64,000 bases of DNA from Pyrenopolyporus hunteri (lineage: Eukaryota; Ascomycota; Sordariomycetes; Xylariales; Hypoxylaceae): positions 744,001 through 808,000 of the forward strand of contig CADCXC010000009.1 of the NCBI GenBank assembly GCA_902806595.1. Reading direction: 5' to 3'. Made by a program: the position numbers and the translations under genes. Numbering within the stretch: the first letter of the stretch is position 1; every line of letters begins with the position of its first letter. This document shows positions 1-11,198 of this stretch, in pieces. The notes under the pieces are model-generated. The model was given only the letters and a program-made list of their open reading frames with translations, was not told where the DNA came from and did no database searches.

Positions 1-801
1 ATACGTGTTGACATGGTGTGTATACTTAAATAAACAAAACCGGACCAGATAAATTGCCGGCTTACCATTTATTTATATCTGTTTTTTACTGCTTATATAC
101 CTATAATATCACTTTACCCGCGTTAATTAAATCAACTTTAATGTTATATATAAGTTTTACGTTATACGGGTATACTTTTATATATTTAATTTACGATTTT
201 ATATATATAAATCGTATTTAAAAAATCTTCGTATATTTTAATATTATATATTTTATATTTAAACATTTATAATTTAACTATTTTTAAATTAAATAAAATG
301 AAAATTTATATATAATTAATTATAAATATTTTAAATATAAATTTAATTTTTTCGAATTTTTAAAACGTATATTTATAATATTATAAAATAATTAACGTTT
401 TATTTTTAATAATAAAATTTTTAATATTTTACACCGTAAATAATAACCGTAATAAATTATTTTTAAAAAATTAAAAATATTTATAATTTAATTTAATTAT
501 TAAAAAATTTAAATATAAAATTTTAAAAATTTTTATTAACGTTTTATATTTTTAATAAAATATTAAATATATATTATATTTTAAATATATTTTTTATTTT
601 TTATTTTTATTTTAACGAATTTTTTATTTTTCGTTAAAAAATTTTAATATTATATTTAAAATTTTATTTTACGTTTAAAAATAATTTTTTTTAAAATAAT
701 TAATTTAAATTTATACGATATTATAATATTTATAAAAATTTTTTTAAATTTATTTTTAAATATTTATTATTAACTTTTAAATAATAAAAATTATATTAAT
801 A
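1..801. repeat. RIP-mutated AT-rich DNA left of the foldback element
   Basis: Composition is almost entirely A and T, and nearly all remaining C and G residues sit in CG dinucleotides. The first ~120 bases keep a more normal mix. No open frame of useful length and no recognisable protein relic is visible. The pattern is what saturating C-to-T mutation on both strands (repeat-induced point mutation, a premeiotic process of ascomycetes) leaves behind. The original element cannot be identified by eye. Confidence 0.8.
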
Positions 802-1598
802 AAAAGCATTGATATTCGTACTACCTATTTTTGATATCGGGCCTTATCCGTACTACCAATACATTGAAATACATGCCGTATCTAACAGTTCCACATACAA
901 ATCTACGTACAATCGTGTTAATACATAATGTACACCTTATGCACTTTTTCAATCGATTCAATTCCTACCATACATCCCACCATACCTCCCATACCTCCCA
1001 ATATATTTACCTTTATATCCCACCTATTCTAAGGATGCAAAATATAAAAAATAAATTACCGGTTTCGCGTCAATTAGACCTTTCTAATGGTACAGGTTTC
1101 ATATCGCTGCATGCCCTATTTCAAAAGTTATTTGAATATATACTCAATTCAATAGGGGTGTAAGTGGTGGCCCGGGGTGGTCATGTGATCCCCTTTTGCG
1201 GTCGCATACCCCTCCAGCACCTTTTGACACCTTTTAATATACGTATGAAATTGACTTTATATTCAAATAGCTTTTTAAATAGTGCATGCACCGATATGAA
1301 ATATATACTATTAGAAAGGCCTAATTGACGCGAAACCGGTGATCTACTTTTTATATTTTGCATCCCTAGAATAGGTGGGATATAATAAGATGTATGGTGG
1401 GAGTTGTATGTAATTTAATATGTACAAGAAATTCAATCAAAAAGCGTACCCGTTCTCGAAAAGACTATCTGGATTGTTGCATTTTTGTATGGGAATCCGT
1501 TAGTGGGGCCGAGTGAGGGGTAAGAGATGTACTTTTTATATTGGTAGTACGGATAAGGCCCGATATCAAAAACAGGTAGTACGAATATTAATACTTTT
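802..1598. mobile_element. Non-autonomous foldback/TIR element, not RIP-mutated
   Basis: The ends form a terminal inverted repeat of about 55 bp: AAAAGCATTGATATTCGTAC at 802-821 matches the reverse complement of 1579-1598 with two differences, and the match continues through GATATCGGGCCTTATCCG. The inversion runs inward. The arms at about 1019-1157 and 1232-1382 are also inverted copies of each other, so almost the whole 797 bp could fold on itself. Two short open frames (831-1163 plus, 1181-1363 minus) encode similar peptides only because they lie on opposite arms. There is no transposase. Base composition is ordinary, with CA and TG present, although it is flanked on both sides by RIP-mutated DNA. 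That implies insertion after the flanks were mutated, or a copy too short to be a RIP target. The target duplication is unclear because the flanks are AT-only; AATA on both sides is one possibility. Confidence 0.75.
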
Positions 1599-1648
1599 AA
1601 TAAAAACTTTAAATTTTATATAATTTTATAAAAATTATAATTATATAT

Positions 1649-1918
1649 TATTAAATAATAAAAGGTTATTAATTAATAAATTAAAAGGAAAATATTAAAC
1701 GATTATTTAATATAAAAATTATAAAAAAAAATTATATTTATTATATTTATTTATATAAAAATATAATTAATTAATTTTATATTAATTAATATTTATATAT
1801 CGTTTTAAAATATATATTTTAAATTTTCGTTATTTAAAACGACGAAATATTTAATAAAAATATATTTATTATTATTATCGTTACGATAAATTTTTTAATA
1901 TAAAATTATATAATTATA
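1649..1918. repeat. Left long terminal repeat
   Basis: This aligns nearly base for base with 9311-9579. The clear differences are C/T or G/A transitions: ATCGTTACGATAA here against ACCGTTACGGTAA in the right copy, and TTTTTTAAT here against TTCTTTAAT there. Transition-only divergence between two LTRs of one insertion is the mark of RIP. The left copy is generally the more mutated of the two. Confidence 0.78.
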
Positions 1919-3284
1919 TTAATAATTTTTTTTTTCGTAATTTTTTTTTAATTATTAATAATAATAAATTTTTTTTTTTTTTTATTTTTTTATTTATTTT
2001 TATAATTTTATTATAATATTATTCGTATTAATTAACGTTTTTAACGTTTTTTTAATATTATTTTTCGTTATAATATTAATAAAATTATTTTTTTTATAAA
2101 TTTATTTAATTTTTATTATTTTTCGTTTTTTATATAATTATCGAAATAATATAATATCGATTATAAGTTTTTTTTTTCGTAATATTTAATTTAATTAAAT
2201 ATTTATAAAATAAATAAAAATTAATATAAATAATAATAAAAAAATTTAAATAATTTAATTTTTTATTAATTAATAAAATCGTCGTTTTAAAAATTATTAT
2301 TATATTTATATTATATATTATAACGTAAATTTCGTTTATTAAAATATTTCGTATAATACGTTTTAATTTAATTAAATTTTAATAAATAATATTATTTTTA
2401 ATATTAAAAAATAATTTCGAAAATATTTTATTTACGATAAATATAATATATTCGATTTAAAAATTTAAATTTTTATTATTTATAAATAATTTATTAACGA
2501 AAATAAATAATTTAATAATTTTTAAATTTAAAAATATAAATCGTAATTTTCGATTAATATTTATTTTTTATTAATTAAATCGTTTATTAAATTTTATAAT
2601 TTCGATAATTTTAAATTTACGATATTAAATTATTTCGAATATATTATACGTAATTTTAAATTAATAAATCGATACGATATACGTTTTATAAATACGTTAT
2701 TATATATATTAATACGTTATATCGTTAATATCGAATTTAATAAAAATAATTTTTTTTTTAATTTTTTTAACGTAAATAAATTATTTCGTTAATTTTTATA
2801 ATAATAATATATTCGTTAAAAATAATCGAATAATTTATAATTAAATATTTTTTTAATTTAATTAAAAATTTTATTTTTTTTCGTTTTTAATTTTTTATTT
2901 AATCGAATATTTTATCGAATAATTCGAAAATATCGTTAATTTATATATTTATTAATTCGAAATAATCGATCGATTTTAATATTAATAAATACTCGAAGTT
3001 TCCTCGGGATATTGTCTCGAATTTTTTTCTTAGGAAAAAAATTCGAAAAAAAAAGCAAAAATTAATTACGTAAAAATTCACGAGCCACACTTCCCACGCC
3101 ACACCAGCCACACACCACACCACACCACGCCACGCCACGCTACGCCACGCCACGCCACGCCAACCAGCCACGCGCACGCCCCGCGCAACGGCCCGTGCCA
3201 CGCTTTTACCTAATCAATTGAGCCGCCATATATATCGCGACTACCACACTTGAAGTTATTCGCATTCTAATGGACGATTCTATT

Positions 3285-3400
3285 AATTGAATTGATCTAA
3301 TTGAATTGATCTAATTGAATTGATCTAATTGAATTGATCTAATTGAATTGATCTAATTGAATTGATCTAGTCGAATTGATCTAGTCGAATTGATCTAGTT
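3285..3400. repeat. 14-bp tandem array (GAATTGATCTAATT)
   Basis: About eight head-to-tail copies. The last two or three carry TAGTC in place of TAATT. Confidence 0.9.
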
Positions 3401-3433
3401 GTAGGTATGGATCTAATTCTAATTCAACGTATG

Positions 3434-3582
3434 ATTCGATTTGAAAGAATCGATTTGAAAGAATCGAATTAAATGAATCGAATTGAATGAATCGAATTGA
3501 ATGAATCGAATTGAATGAATCGAATTGAATGAATCGAATTGAATGAATCGAATTGAATGAATCGAATTGAATGAATCGAATT
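3434..3582. repeat. 14-bp tandem array (GAATCGAATTGAAT)
   Basis: About ten copies; the first few are variants with GATTTGAAA. The unit resembles the neighbouring GAATTGATCTAATT unit, so the two arrays may share an origin. Confidence 0.9.
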
Positions 3583-3744
3583 GTATAGATCTAATTGTAG
3601 GTATGGATCTAATTGTAGGTATGGATCTAATTGTATGGATTTGATTATATAGATCTAATTCTAATTCGACGTATCCTTCGTGGCACTTTTCGAAGAATCT
3701 TTCGAATTGTATATTCAAAGCTAGGTATAAAAGGGTCATACGGG

Positions 3745-4345
3745 TGGTCACTCGCGACGGCTTTATCGAAAGGTGGTATAAGGTGGTTTCTCGCGACGGC
3801 TCTTTCAAAGGTGGTAGGGGGTGGGCTCTCGCGACGGCTTCATCGAAAGGTAGTAGGGGTGGCTTCTCGCGACGGCTCTTCGAAAGGTAGTAGGGGTGGC
3901 CTCTCGCGACGGCTCTTTCGAAAGGTGGTATGGGTGGTCACTCGCGACGGCTCTTTCGAAAGATTCTTAGAAAGGTAGTAGGGGTGGCCTCTCGCGACGG
4001 CTCTTTCGAAAGATTCTTAGAAAGGTAGTAGGGGTGGTCACTCGCGACGGCTCTTTCGAAAGATTCTTAGAAAGGTAGTAGGGGTGGCCTCTCGCGACGG
4101 CTTCATCGAAAGGTAGTAGGGGTGGCCTCTCGCGACGGCTCTTTCGAAAGATTCTTAGAAAGGTAGTAGGGGTGGTCACTCGCGACGGCTCTTTCGAAAG
4201 ATTCTTAGAAAGGTAGTAGGGGTGGCCTCTCGCGACGGCTTCATCGAAAGGTAGTAGGGGTGGCCTCTCGCGACGGCTCTTTCGAAAGGTGGTATGGGGT
4301 GGTTTCTCGCGACGGCTCTTCGAAAGGTGGCACGGGTGGTTTCTC
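3745..4345. repeat. Minisatellite with CTCGCGACGGCT core
   Basis: A dozen or more irregular units, each with GGTAGTAGGGGTGG or GGTGGTATGGGTGG, then TCTCGCGACGGCT, then TCTTTCGAAAG or TCATCGAAAG. Some add the spacer ATTCTTAGAAA. Longer and shorter units alternate, giving a higher-order pattern between about 3960 and 4290. Confidence 0.85.
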
Positions 4346-4367
4346 GTAAAAGCTAAGGGGTGCCACG

Positions 4368-4439
4368 AAAGCTGTATTAGAAGCTGTATTAGAAGCTGTA
4401 TTAGAAGCTGTATTAGAAGCTGTATTAGAAGCTGTATTG
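4368..4439. repeat. 12-bp tandem array (GAAGCTGTATTA)
   Basis: Six copies, the first and last slightly altered. In one frame it would read as a repeated CIRS peptide, but there is no supporting gene structure. Confidence 0.9.
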
Positions 4440-7400
4440 GCAGTTATATTAAAAGGTGTATGACTATAGAAATAGTCGTAAAATTCGAAGAAAACCGAGG
4501 GCTATTGTGTCACCCCACGGGGGTGACCTCCAGTATAAATTATACGTAAATATAATTATTTAAAATTTTTTTTTATAATATTTAAAATATATAATTTATT
4601 AATATATATTAATTTTTATTATATTATATAAAAATTTTACGATTATTATAATTATATTAAAAAAATATTTAAATATAAAAATAAAAAATAATCGAATTAA
4701 AATAATACGATTTAATTTTAACTTTAATTATATATAAATTTATATAATATCGCATAATTAAACTTTTATTTTTTTTTTATAAAAATAAATATTAATATTA
4801 TAATTATTCGTTAATTTAATCGTTATATAATCGATAATTATATTAATATTATTTTTTTACTTTCGTTATTATAATTTTAAATAATAAATTTAAATTTTTC
4901 GAAAAAATATAAAATATTTTTTTTTTTAATTTTTCGAACGATACGAAAATTAAATAATTAAATATCGTAAAACTTAACGAAATTATATTTTTTAAACGAA
5001 AATACGTTTTTATTGATAAATTTTTTAATTTTTTTCGTATTTAATTTTTTTAAAAATTTTTTAAAAGTTATAATTTTTTTTTTACGTAATTAAACGATTA
5101 AAAGTTAATTTTTACATTTTTTCGTAATTATATAAATAATAATAACTTTTAATTTATTTTTATTATTAAGCGATTTTTTACGTTTTTATTTTTAAATTTT
5201 AAATAAATTTTTCGATAATATATATATTTTATCGTTATTATTTTTTTATTAATCGAAATTAAAATCGAATTTTATAATCGAAATAAATTTTAATACGTTA
5301 ATTATTATATTACGATTATATAATTTAACGATTATTATACGAAAATTAATAAATTTATTATTTATTTTAATTATATACGTTTCGTCGTTTTTAATAATTA
5401 ATATATATAAGTTTTTTTAATCGTTTTTTTCGTAATAAATATATATTTTTAATTATAATAATAAATTTAACGTATCGAATATATTCGAATTATTTTTTAT
5501 ATTAAAAATATCGATTATTTATTTTTTTATTTTAATTTTATTTATTTTAACTATAATTTTTTTAATCGTTGTTTTTTTAACTTTTAAAAATAATATTATA
5601 AATAAATTATCGATTAATTATAAATACGCGTTAAATATTAATAACGTAAATATTAATTTGTTAAATTTTACGATATCGTTAATAATTTTTACGATTATTT
5701 ATAATATATATTCGAATTTTACGTTAAATAAATCTTTAAATATAATTTTAAAAATTCGTCGTAATAATTTATAATATCGTTTTAATTTATTTATCGAATT
5801 ATAAAATTTAATAAATATTTTTTTAATTATAATATTTAAAATTTTAATATTAATCGTAAATTCGTTAATAATAAAATTTTTTTCAATATTATAAATAATA
5901 TTATCGAATAAATTTAAATAAATATTAATTTATATTATTCGTAATATATTTTAAATATATTTTATTATTATATTTTTTAAAAATTTTATAATTTAATATA
6001 TTATAATTTAATTAATAATATAAAATATTAATTTTATATTAATATATATTACGTTAACGAATATATTATAATTAAAATCGACGTTATTTTTAATAATAAA
6101 TTTAAATTATTTTAATCGATTATTATATATTTAATATTAATAATAATATTTATTAATTTTATCGATTAAAATTTTATCGAAATTATTATAATTTATTTTA
6201 ATAAATAAACGATATAATTTATTTATTATAAAATAATTAAATCGTCGATAAATTTAATAAAATTCGATTTTTATAAAATAATAATAAATAATTATAAAAT
6301 TACGATTATTAAATAAAAATTATAAATATTTTTATTTATAAACGATAAAATATTTTTATTTTTATATATAAATACGTTTTTAATATTATTAAAATATATA
6401 TTAAAACGATTTATATTTTTAAAATATAATAAAAATAATATATTTAATAATATAATTTAAAACGTAATAAATTTAAACGATATAAATATATAAACGATAT
6501 TTAAATTTCGTTATTTTACGTTATCGTTAAATTAAATAATATAACGTTTTATTATTTCGATATTTAAAAATATATATAAATATAATCGTTATAAAATTTT
6601 AAATTAAAATTTACCGTTAAATAAAATTTTAATTACTTTTATATTTAATATAATATTTTAAAATATATTAACGTATCGATTATTAAAATAAAACGTAATA
6701 TTATATAAAATATTATAAATCGTAAAATTAAAAACGTCGATTACGATTATTACGTAAAACGTCGTTTAATTTATAAATATATTTATTACGTTTTAATCGT
6801 TAATTTCGTTATAAATAATAAAGTAATAATTTAAAATAACGATCGATAATTTTTCGTCGTTTTTATTATTTTTTTAAATATATTAAATATCGTAATTTTA
6901 TTTATTATCGTTATTATTATTTTTTTATATATTAATTTTTTCGTAATCGAATAAAAATTAATTATAATTTTCGTTAATATTTTTAAAATCGAAATTTTAT
7001 TTTTATATATAACGTCGTTAATTTATACGTTTATTTCGTCGTTTTAAAATAAAATATTTTATAAATTAACATTTTATTTTATCGTATATAAAATATTTTT
7101 TTTATCGTTACGATTTTTTAATATGTTATAAAATTTCGTCGTATAATTAAAATTAATTTTTATTATTATAATAAATTCGATTAATTTAATATTAATTCGA
7201 TATTTTTTAATTATAATTTATATTATATAATTTAATACGATATATTATATTAATAATAATTCGAAAATTTAAATAAATATTATCGAATATATTTAATTAT
7301 TAAAAAATTATAACGTAAAAAATAAAATATTTTTATACGATAATTACGATATTTTTTTTAAAGTTATAATCGATTACGTAATTAATAATTAATTTTTTTT

Positions 7401-9310
7401 AAATACGTTAAATTTTTTCGATTAATAATTTTATTTAAATAAATAAATTTTTATTAAAATTTTTTTATAATTAAAAATATTATCGTTTAACGTTATTTAA
7501 TTATATATATTTATTAATTTTTTAATAAATGAAAATACGTTTTCGTATATTTAATTATATTTTAAAAAATATAATTTATATCGGTTAATTAATCGTAATA
7601 ATATTATTATATTCGTTTTTTTAATATCGTTAAATACGTATTAACGTATATATATTTTTTAATTTTAATTTTATAATATAAATTTTTAAAAACTTTAATT
7701 TTTTCGTTTATAATATTATATTTATTATTTTTAAATTTATAATCGTCGTTATTATATATTTTAATAAAATCGATAAAAATACGTAATAAATTAAAATTTA
7801 TCGAATATTAATATATTTATTAAATTAATTATAAACGATATAATAATTATAAATTTCGTTATTATTATAAAATAATATAACGTTATTAATCGAATTAATA
7901 TTATAATTATAATTATATTAATTATTATATTAATTATTATTAAAAAATAATATTATATTATTAATTAATTTATTATTAAAAAACAATAAAAATAATAAAT
8001 TATTATTAATCGAATTATTATTAAATCGATTATTATATTATAAAATTTTAAAATTATTTCGATAATTATATTATAATATTTTTTATATCGTTAAATATTA
8101 TAAATATTATTATAATAATTTTAAAAATTATTAATTATTTTAATTACGTTTAATTTAAAAGTTTTTAATCGATTAAAAAAATATATTTTTATTAAAATTT
8201 TCGTAAAAAAATAAAATTATTTTTATTAATAAATTTATTAAATTATTTTTTAATTATTTTTTTAACGATATTTTTTAAAAATAATAAAAATTTAATAATT
8301 TTAATTATTTTCGTTAATTTTTTAATGTAAATATAAACGTTTTTAATATATATATTATATTTTCGTAAATAATCGATTTTTTTAATACGTAATTATTTAA
8401 TTATATATTAAAATTATTTTTCGTTTTAATTATCGAAATTTTTTTTAAATCGTCGTTATAATTAAACGTTAAAAAAATTATTATTATATATTTAAAAATA
8501 TTTCGCGAAATAAATATTTAAAGTTTTTAATTTTATTTTATTAAAATTAAATTTTTTAAAATTTAAATTCGTATAATTCGAATTAACGAAATTTTTTTAA
8601 ATTTTATTTATTTTTAATATTATATAAATAAATTTTAATTAATTAATAAATTTAATATTATAATATTTCGTCGAAAATAAAAAAATTTCTTTTTATTTAT
8701 ATATAAAAAAAATTTTTAATTATAATTATTTAATAACGATAATCGATATAAAAAAAATAAAATAAAATAAAAAAAAATAATAAATAAATTAGTTTAAAAA
8801 TTTTTTCGTAAATAATCGAATCGTTAATATATATACGTTTTAAATTTAATTAATTAAAAATAAAAATTTATAAAAATTAAAATAATTATTTTTATATTCG
8901 ATTAATTATTATTAACGTAAAACGCTTTAAATAATTAATTAAATATAATAATAAAATTTTTCGTACGTAATAAACGTAAATTTATTAACGTTTTTTTATA
9001 TATTATATATAAATATTATTTAATATATTACGTACGATATATTACGCTTCGAAATTTTTAAAATAATATAATTAATTTTACGTTTTTAAAAGTTATTAAC
9101 GTAAAACGTTTAAAATTTTTAAAAGTAATTTAATAATTAATCGTTTTTTTTATTAAAATTTATTTATTCGATCGAATTTTAATATTTTTTTAAATTAAAT
9201 TATAATAAAATAAATAATTTTTTTATATTTTAAACTTTTTTAAATTCGTAAATTTTTTTTAATAAAAATTTTATTATTTATATTTAATTTATTAATTAAA
9301 TATTAATTAA

Positions 9311-9579
9311 TATTAAATAATAAAAAATTATTAATTAATAAATCGAAAGGAAAATATTAAACGATTATTTAATATAAAAATTACGAAAAAAATTATATTT
9401 ATTATATTTATTTATGTAAAAATATAATTAATTAATTTTATATTAATCGATATTTATATATCGTTTTAAAATATATATTTTAAATTTTCGTTATTTAAAA
9501 TAACGAAATATTTAATAAAAATATATTTATTATTATTACCGTTACGGTAAATTCTTTAATATAAAATTACATAATTACA
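9311..9579. repeat. Right long terminal repeat
   Basis: Direct repeat partner of 1649-1918. It ends in ATTACA followed by TATAT, the same five bases that precede the left copy. It keeps several C and G residues outside CG context that have become T or A in the left copy. It therefore lies at the fading edge of the mutated block. Confidence 0.78.
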
Positions 9580-10246
9580 TATATATAACGTATTAAATTA
9601 AAAGTTATTTACGATTAAAATTTTATTAATAAAAATAAAATAACGTATTTTTATTTTTATTTTTTTTAAAAATATAATTATTTTTATAAAAATCATACCG
9701 TTAAAATCAATTAATTTTATTTTATTTAATAAAATTTATTCCAAATTTATAACGTTTAAAAGGGTGGAGTTATAAATTTTTATATTTAAAAAAGTTAAGT
9801 GTACGAAAACTTCTTAAATACGATTTATACCTACCCAGGTAGCTACTCTCGTCTACCGTCACGTGCCTTATCGTGAAGCAGGAGGTTTCTGAGTACCCGG
9901 GTACCTAGGTATTTAATTACACAAGACCATCAAAAAAAAGGTCAAATGTCAAGTAAATATCAAGGAACATAAATCTTATAAACTAACATCGGGACCACGT
10001 GTGCTGCGATCGCCACGACTCCACAACCTTCGGCAGTAGCCCGTATTATTATAAGTATCCAACCCTTCGCGATTGTGGTAAGGAAGGCTCGTCTAGTCTA
10101 CTTCTATGAAGTCCGGCGTCTATGAACTTAAAACTTGCAAAGCCATTTTGAAGTATTCAAATTCCCTCGTTGATTCAGATATAATATGGATGACGTGGCA
10201 GACGTTCTCAATGCCCTATTACCACAGAGAATTGCGGCAGCCCGAA
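9580..10246. other. Transition from RIP-mutated to normal DNA, no gene seen
   Basis: C and G outside CG context reappear gradually between about 9580 and 9800, and composition is normal from about 9840. This looks like mutation fading outward from the retrotransposon edge. No open frame is convincing. A TACCTAGGTA palindrome lies at about 9902-9911. Confidence 0.6.
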
Positions 10247-11198
10247 TCATGATGTTCCAGTACCGAAAGATACAATACACATACAATAGACCCGGTCAAG
10301 CAATATAACCTCCGGACTATATAGTGATACACGCGTCACACCCAATGTCAGTACGGAAGCAGATATCTTCCTCTCCCCAACTCTGCGTTTTAACCAAGAT
10401 CGGGCCCAAGATCTCCATCTTGCTACCCCTTTCGCGGAAGAGATGTAGGCGGAGTGCTGCTGGGTAGCTGTCCGCTCACCTACCCGGAGGAAGACTCTGT
10501 CGATATTCTCTCCGGTCTTCGCCGAGGTTTCGAGGAATGAGCACCCGGGCTCGAGGCTCTGTGCAAGCTTCTGGCCCTCGTCCCAGGATACCTCCCGCTT
10601 CTTATCCTCGCAGTCGGAATTAGTGCCGACAAGAGCAAAGCCGTACATTCGCGTCCCTTCGACCGTCTCGCGGATATGGTTATAGACACGTCGGAGGAGA
10701 GTGAAGGACGCTCTCGACCCGACATCATATACTAAGACTGCAGCATCCGTGATCTGCGCCGCTTCCTTGAGCCGCTCCTTGACTAATAGATATCGAGATG
10801 GGAGCTCTAGTGCATTAAACATGTAGGTTCGGTCCTCAACCCTCACCGTGTGGTGGTAGCCCCGTTCCACCTCATCGGAATCCAGAAATTGGCTTCCCCC
10901 GGCGAACGTACCGTAACAGAACTACACGCCATTAAAAAGGGCACGGGGAACTTGTCTTCAGGGTTGTTACCCTTTCTAATAATGAGGTCTTTCCACAGCC
11001 CTCGGCTCCCAGGATCAGGTACGTGAATTGCTCTACGGACCTTTCCGGAACGCATGAACCGCCTATGTCACCATCTTCGTCGTCGCTTGTTCCCCACGCA
11101 AGCAGGGCTTTAATGTATCGAACCTCCTCCTCGGTCCAGTTAGACTCGAGCATTGCGGCGATGTAAATACAAGGGGAGCAACCAAGATAGCGAGACAT
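10247..11198 (-). CDS. Atypical Ras-like small GTPase
   Basis: Two exons, 11198-10971 and 10921-10247, are joined across a 49-nt intron (10970-10922, donor GTAACA, acceptor GTGTAG). The junction reads GKTSLLER then FCYGTF, phase 0. The product is 300 residues. The P-loop LGAEGCGKTS is at 63-72. The family-typical region QFLDSDEVERGYHH follows, then AVLVYDV, and ETSAKTGENID as G5. Two motifs are degenerate. The DxxG of switch II is replaced by LELPS (about 114-118), and the base-recognition NKxD is TNSD (about 176-179). No CaaX prenylation box ends the protein; a basic WLKRRVGER stretch precedes an unusual tail, so a further 3' intron is possible. A downstream ATG at 11153 is an alternative start. 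It is presumably a signalling protein, but GTP binding and membrane attachment are doubtful from these motifs. Confidence 0.75.

Larger units (their letters stand above)
2985..4545. repeat. Minisatellite island of normal composition inside the retrotransposon
   Basis: This is an abrupt island of ordinary base composition between AT-only DNA. It holds at least five tandem arrays: degenerate CCACGC hexamers (about 3090-3200); a 14-bp unit GAATTGATCTAATT; a second 14-bp unit GAATCGAATTGAAT; a long minisatellite built from units containing GGTAGTAGGGGTGGC and CTCGCGACGGCT; and a 12-bp unit GAAGCTGTATTA. The right edge has the palindrome GTCACCCCACGGGGGTGAC (about 4509-4527). The short open frames here are products of the repeats and not genes. 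No terminal inverted repeats or clear target duplication define the ends, so the edges are approximate. It could be a nested insertion that arrived after RIP, or sequence that escaped mutation. Confidence 0.7.
1649..9579. mobile_element. RIP-inactivated LTR retrotransposon
   Basis: Two direct repeats of 270 and 269 bp (1649-1918 and 9311-9579) bound this block. The five bases before the left copy (TATAT, 1644-1648) equal the five after the right copy (9580-9584), as expected for an integrase-made target duplication, though in AT-rich DNA this is weak support. The repeats begin TA, which fits a RIP-mutated TG, and the right copy ends in CA. Subtracting the inserted minisatellite island (about 1.56 kb) leaves roughly 6.4 kb, a normal size for a fungal Gypsy or Copia element. 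The interior is so mutated that no gag, protease, reverse transcriptase or integrase motif survives. I could not assign the superfamily or orientation. Confidence 0.78.

Noticed and set aside
3285..4439. Possible CRISPR-like repeat array
   Set aside because: The units are contiguous or near-contiguous tandem repeats without unique spacers, and the genome is eukaryotic.
3419..4549. Several open frames with repeated peptides (for example SIRSIQFDSF-like and CIRS repeats)
   Set aside because: They arise from 12- and 14-bp minisatellites whose unit lengths avoid stops in some frames; there is no gene structure.
6150..6420. Possible reverse-transcriptase remnant in the RIP-mutated interior
   Set aside because: A faint KFDFY-like string can be read, but with stops throughout; the match to Gypsy or Copia is not better than chance by eye.
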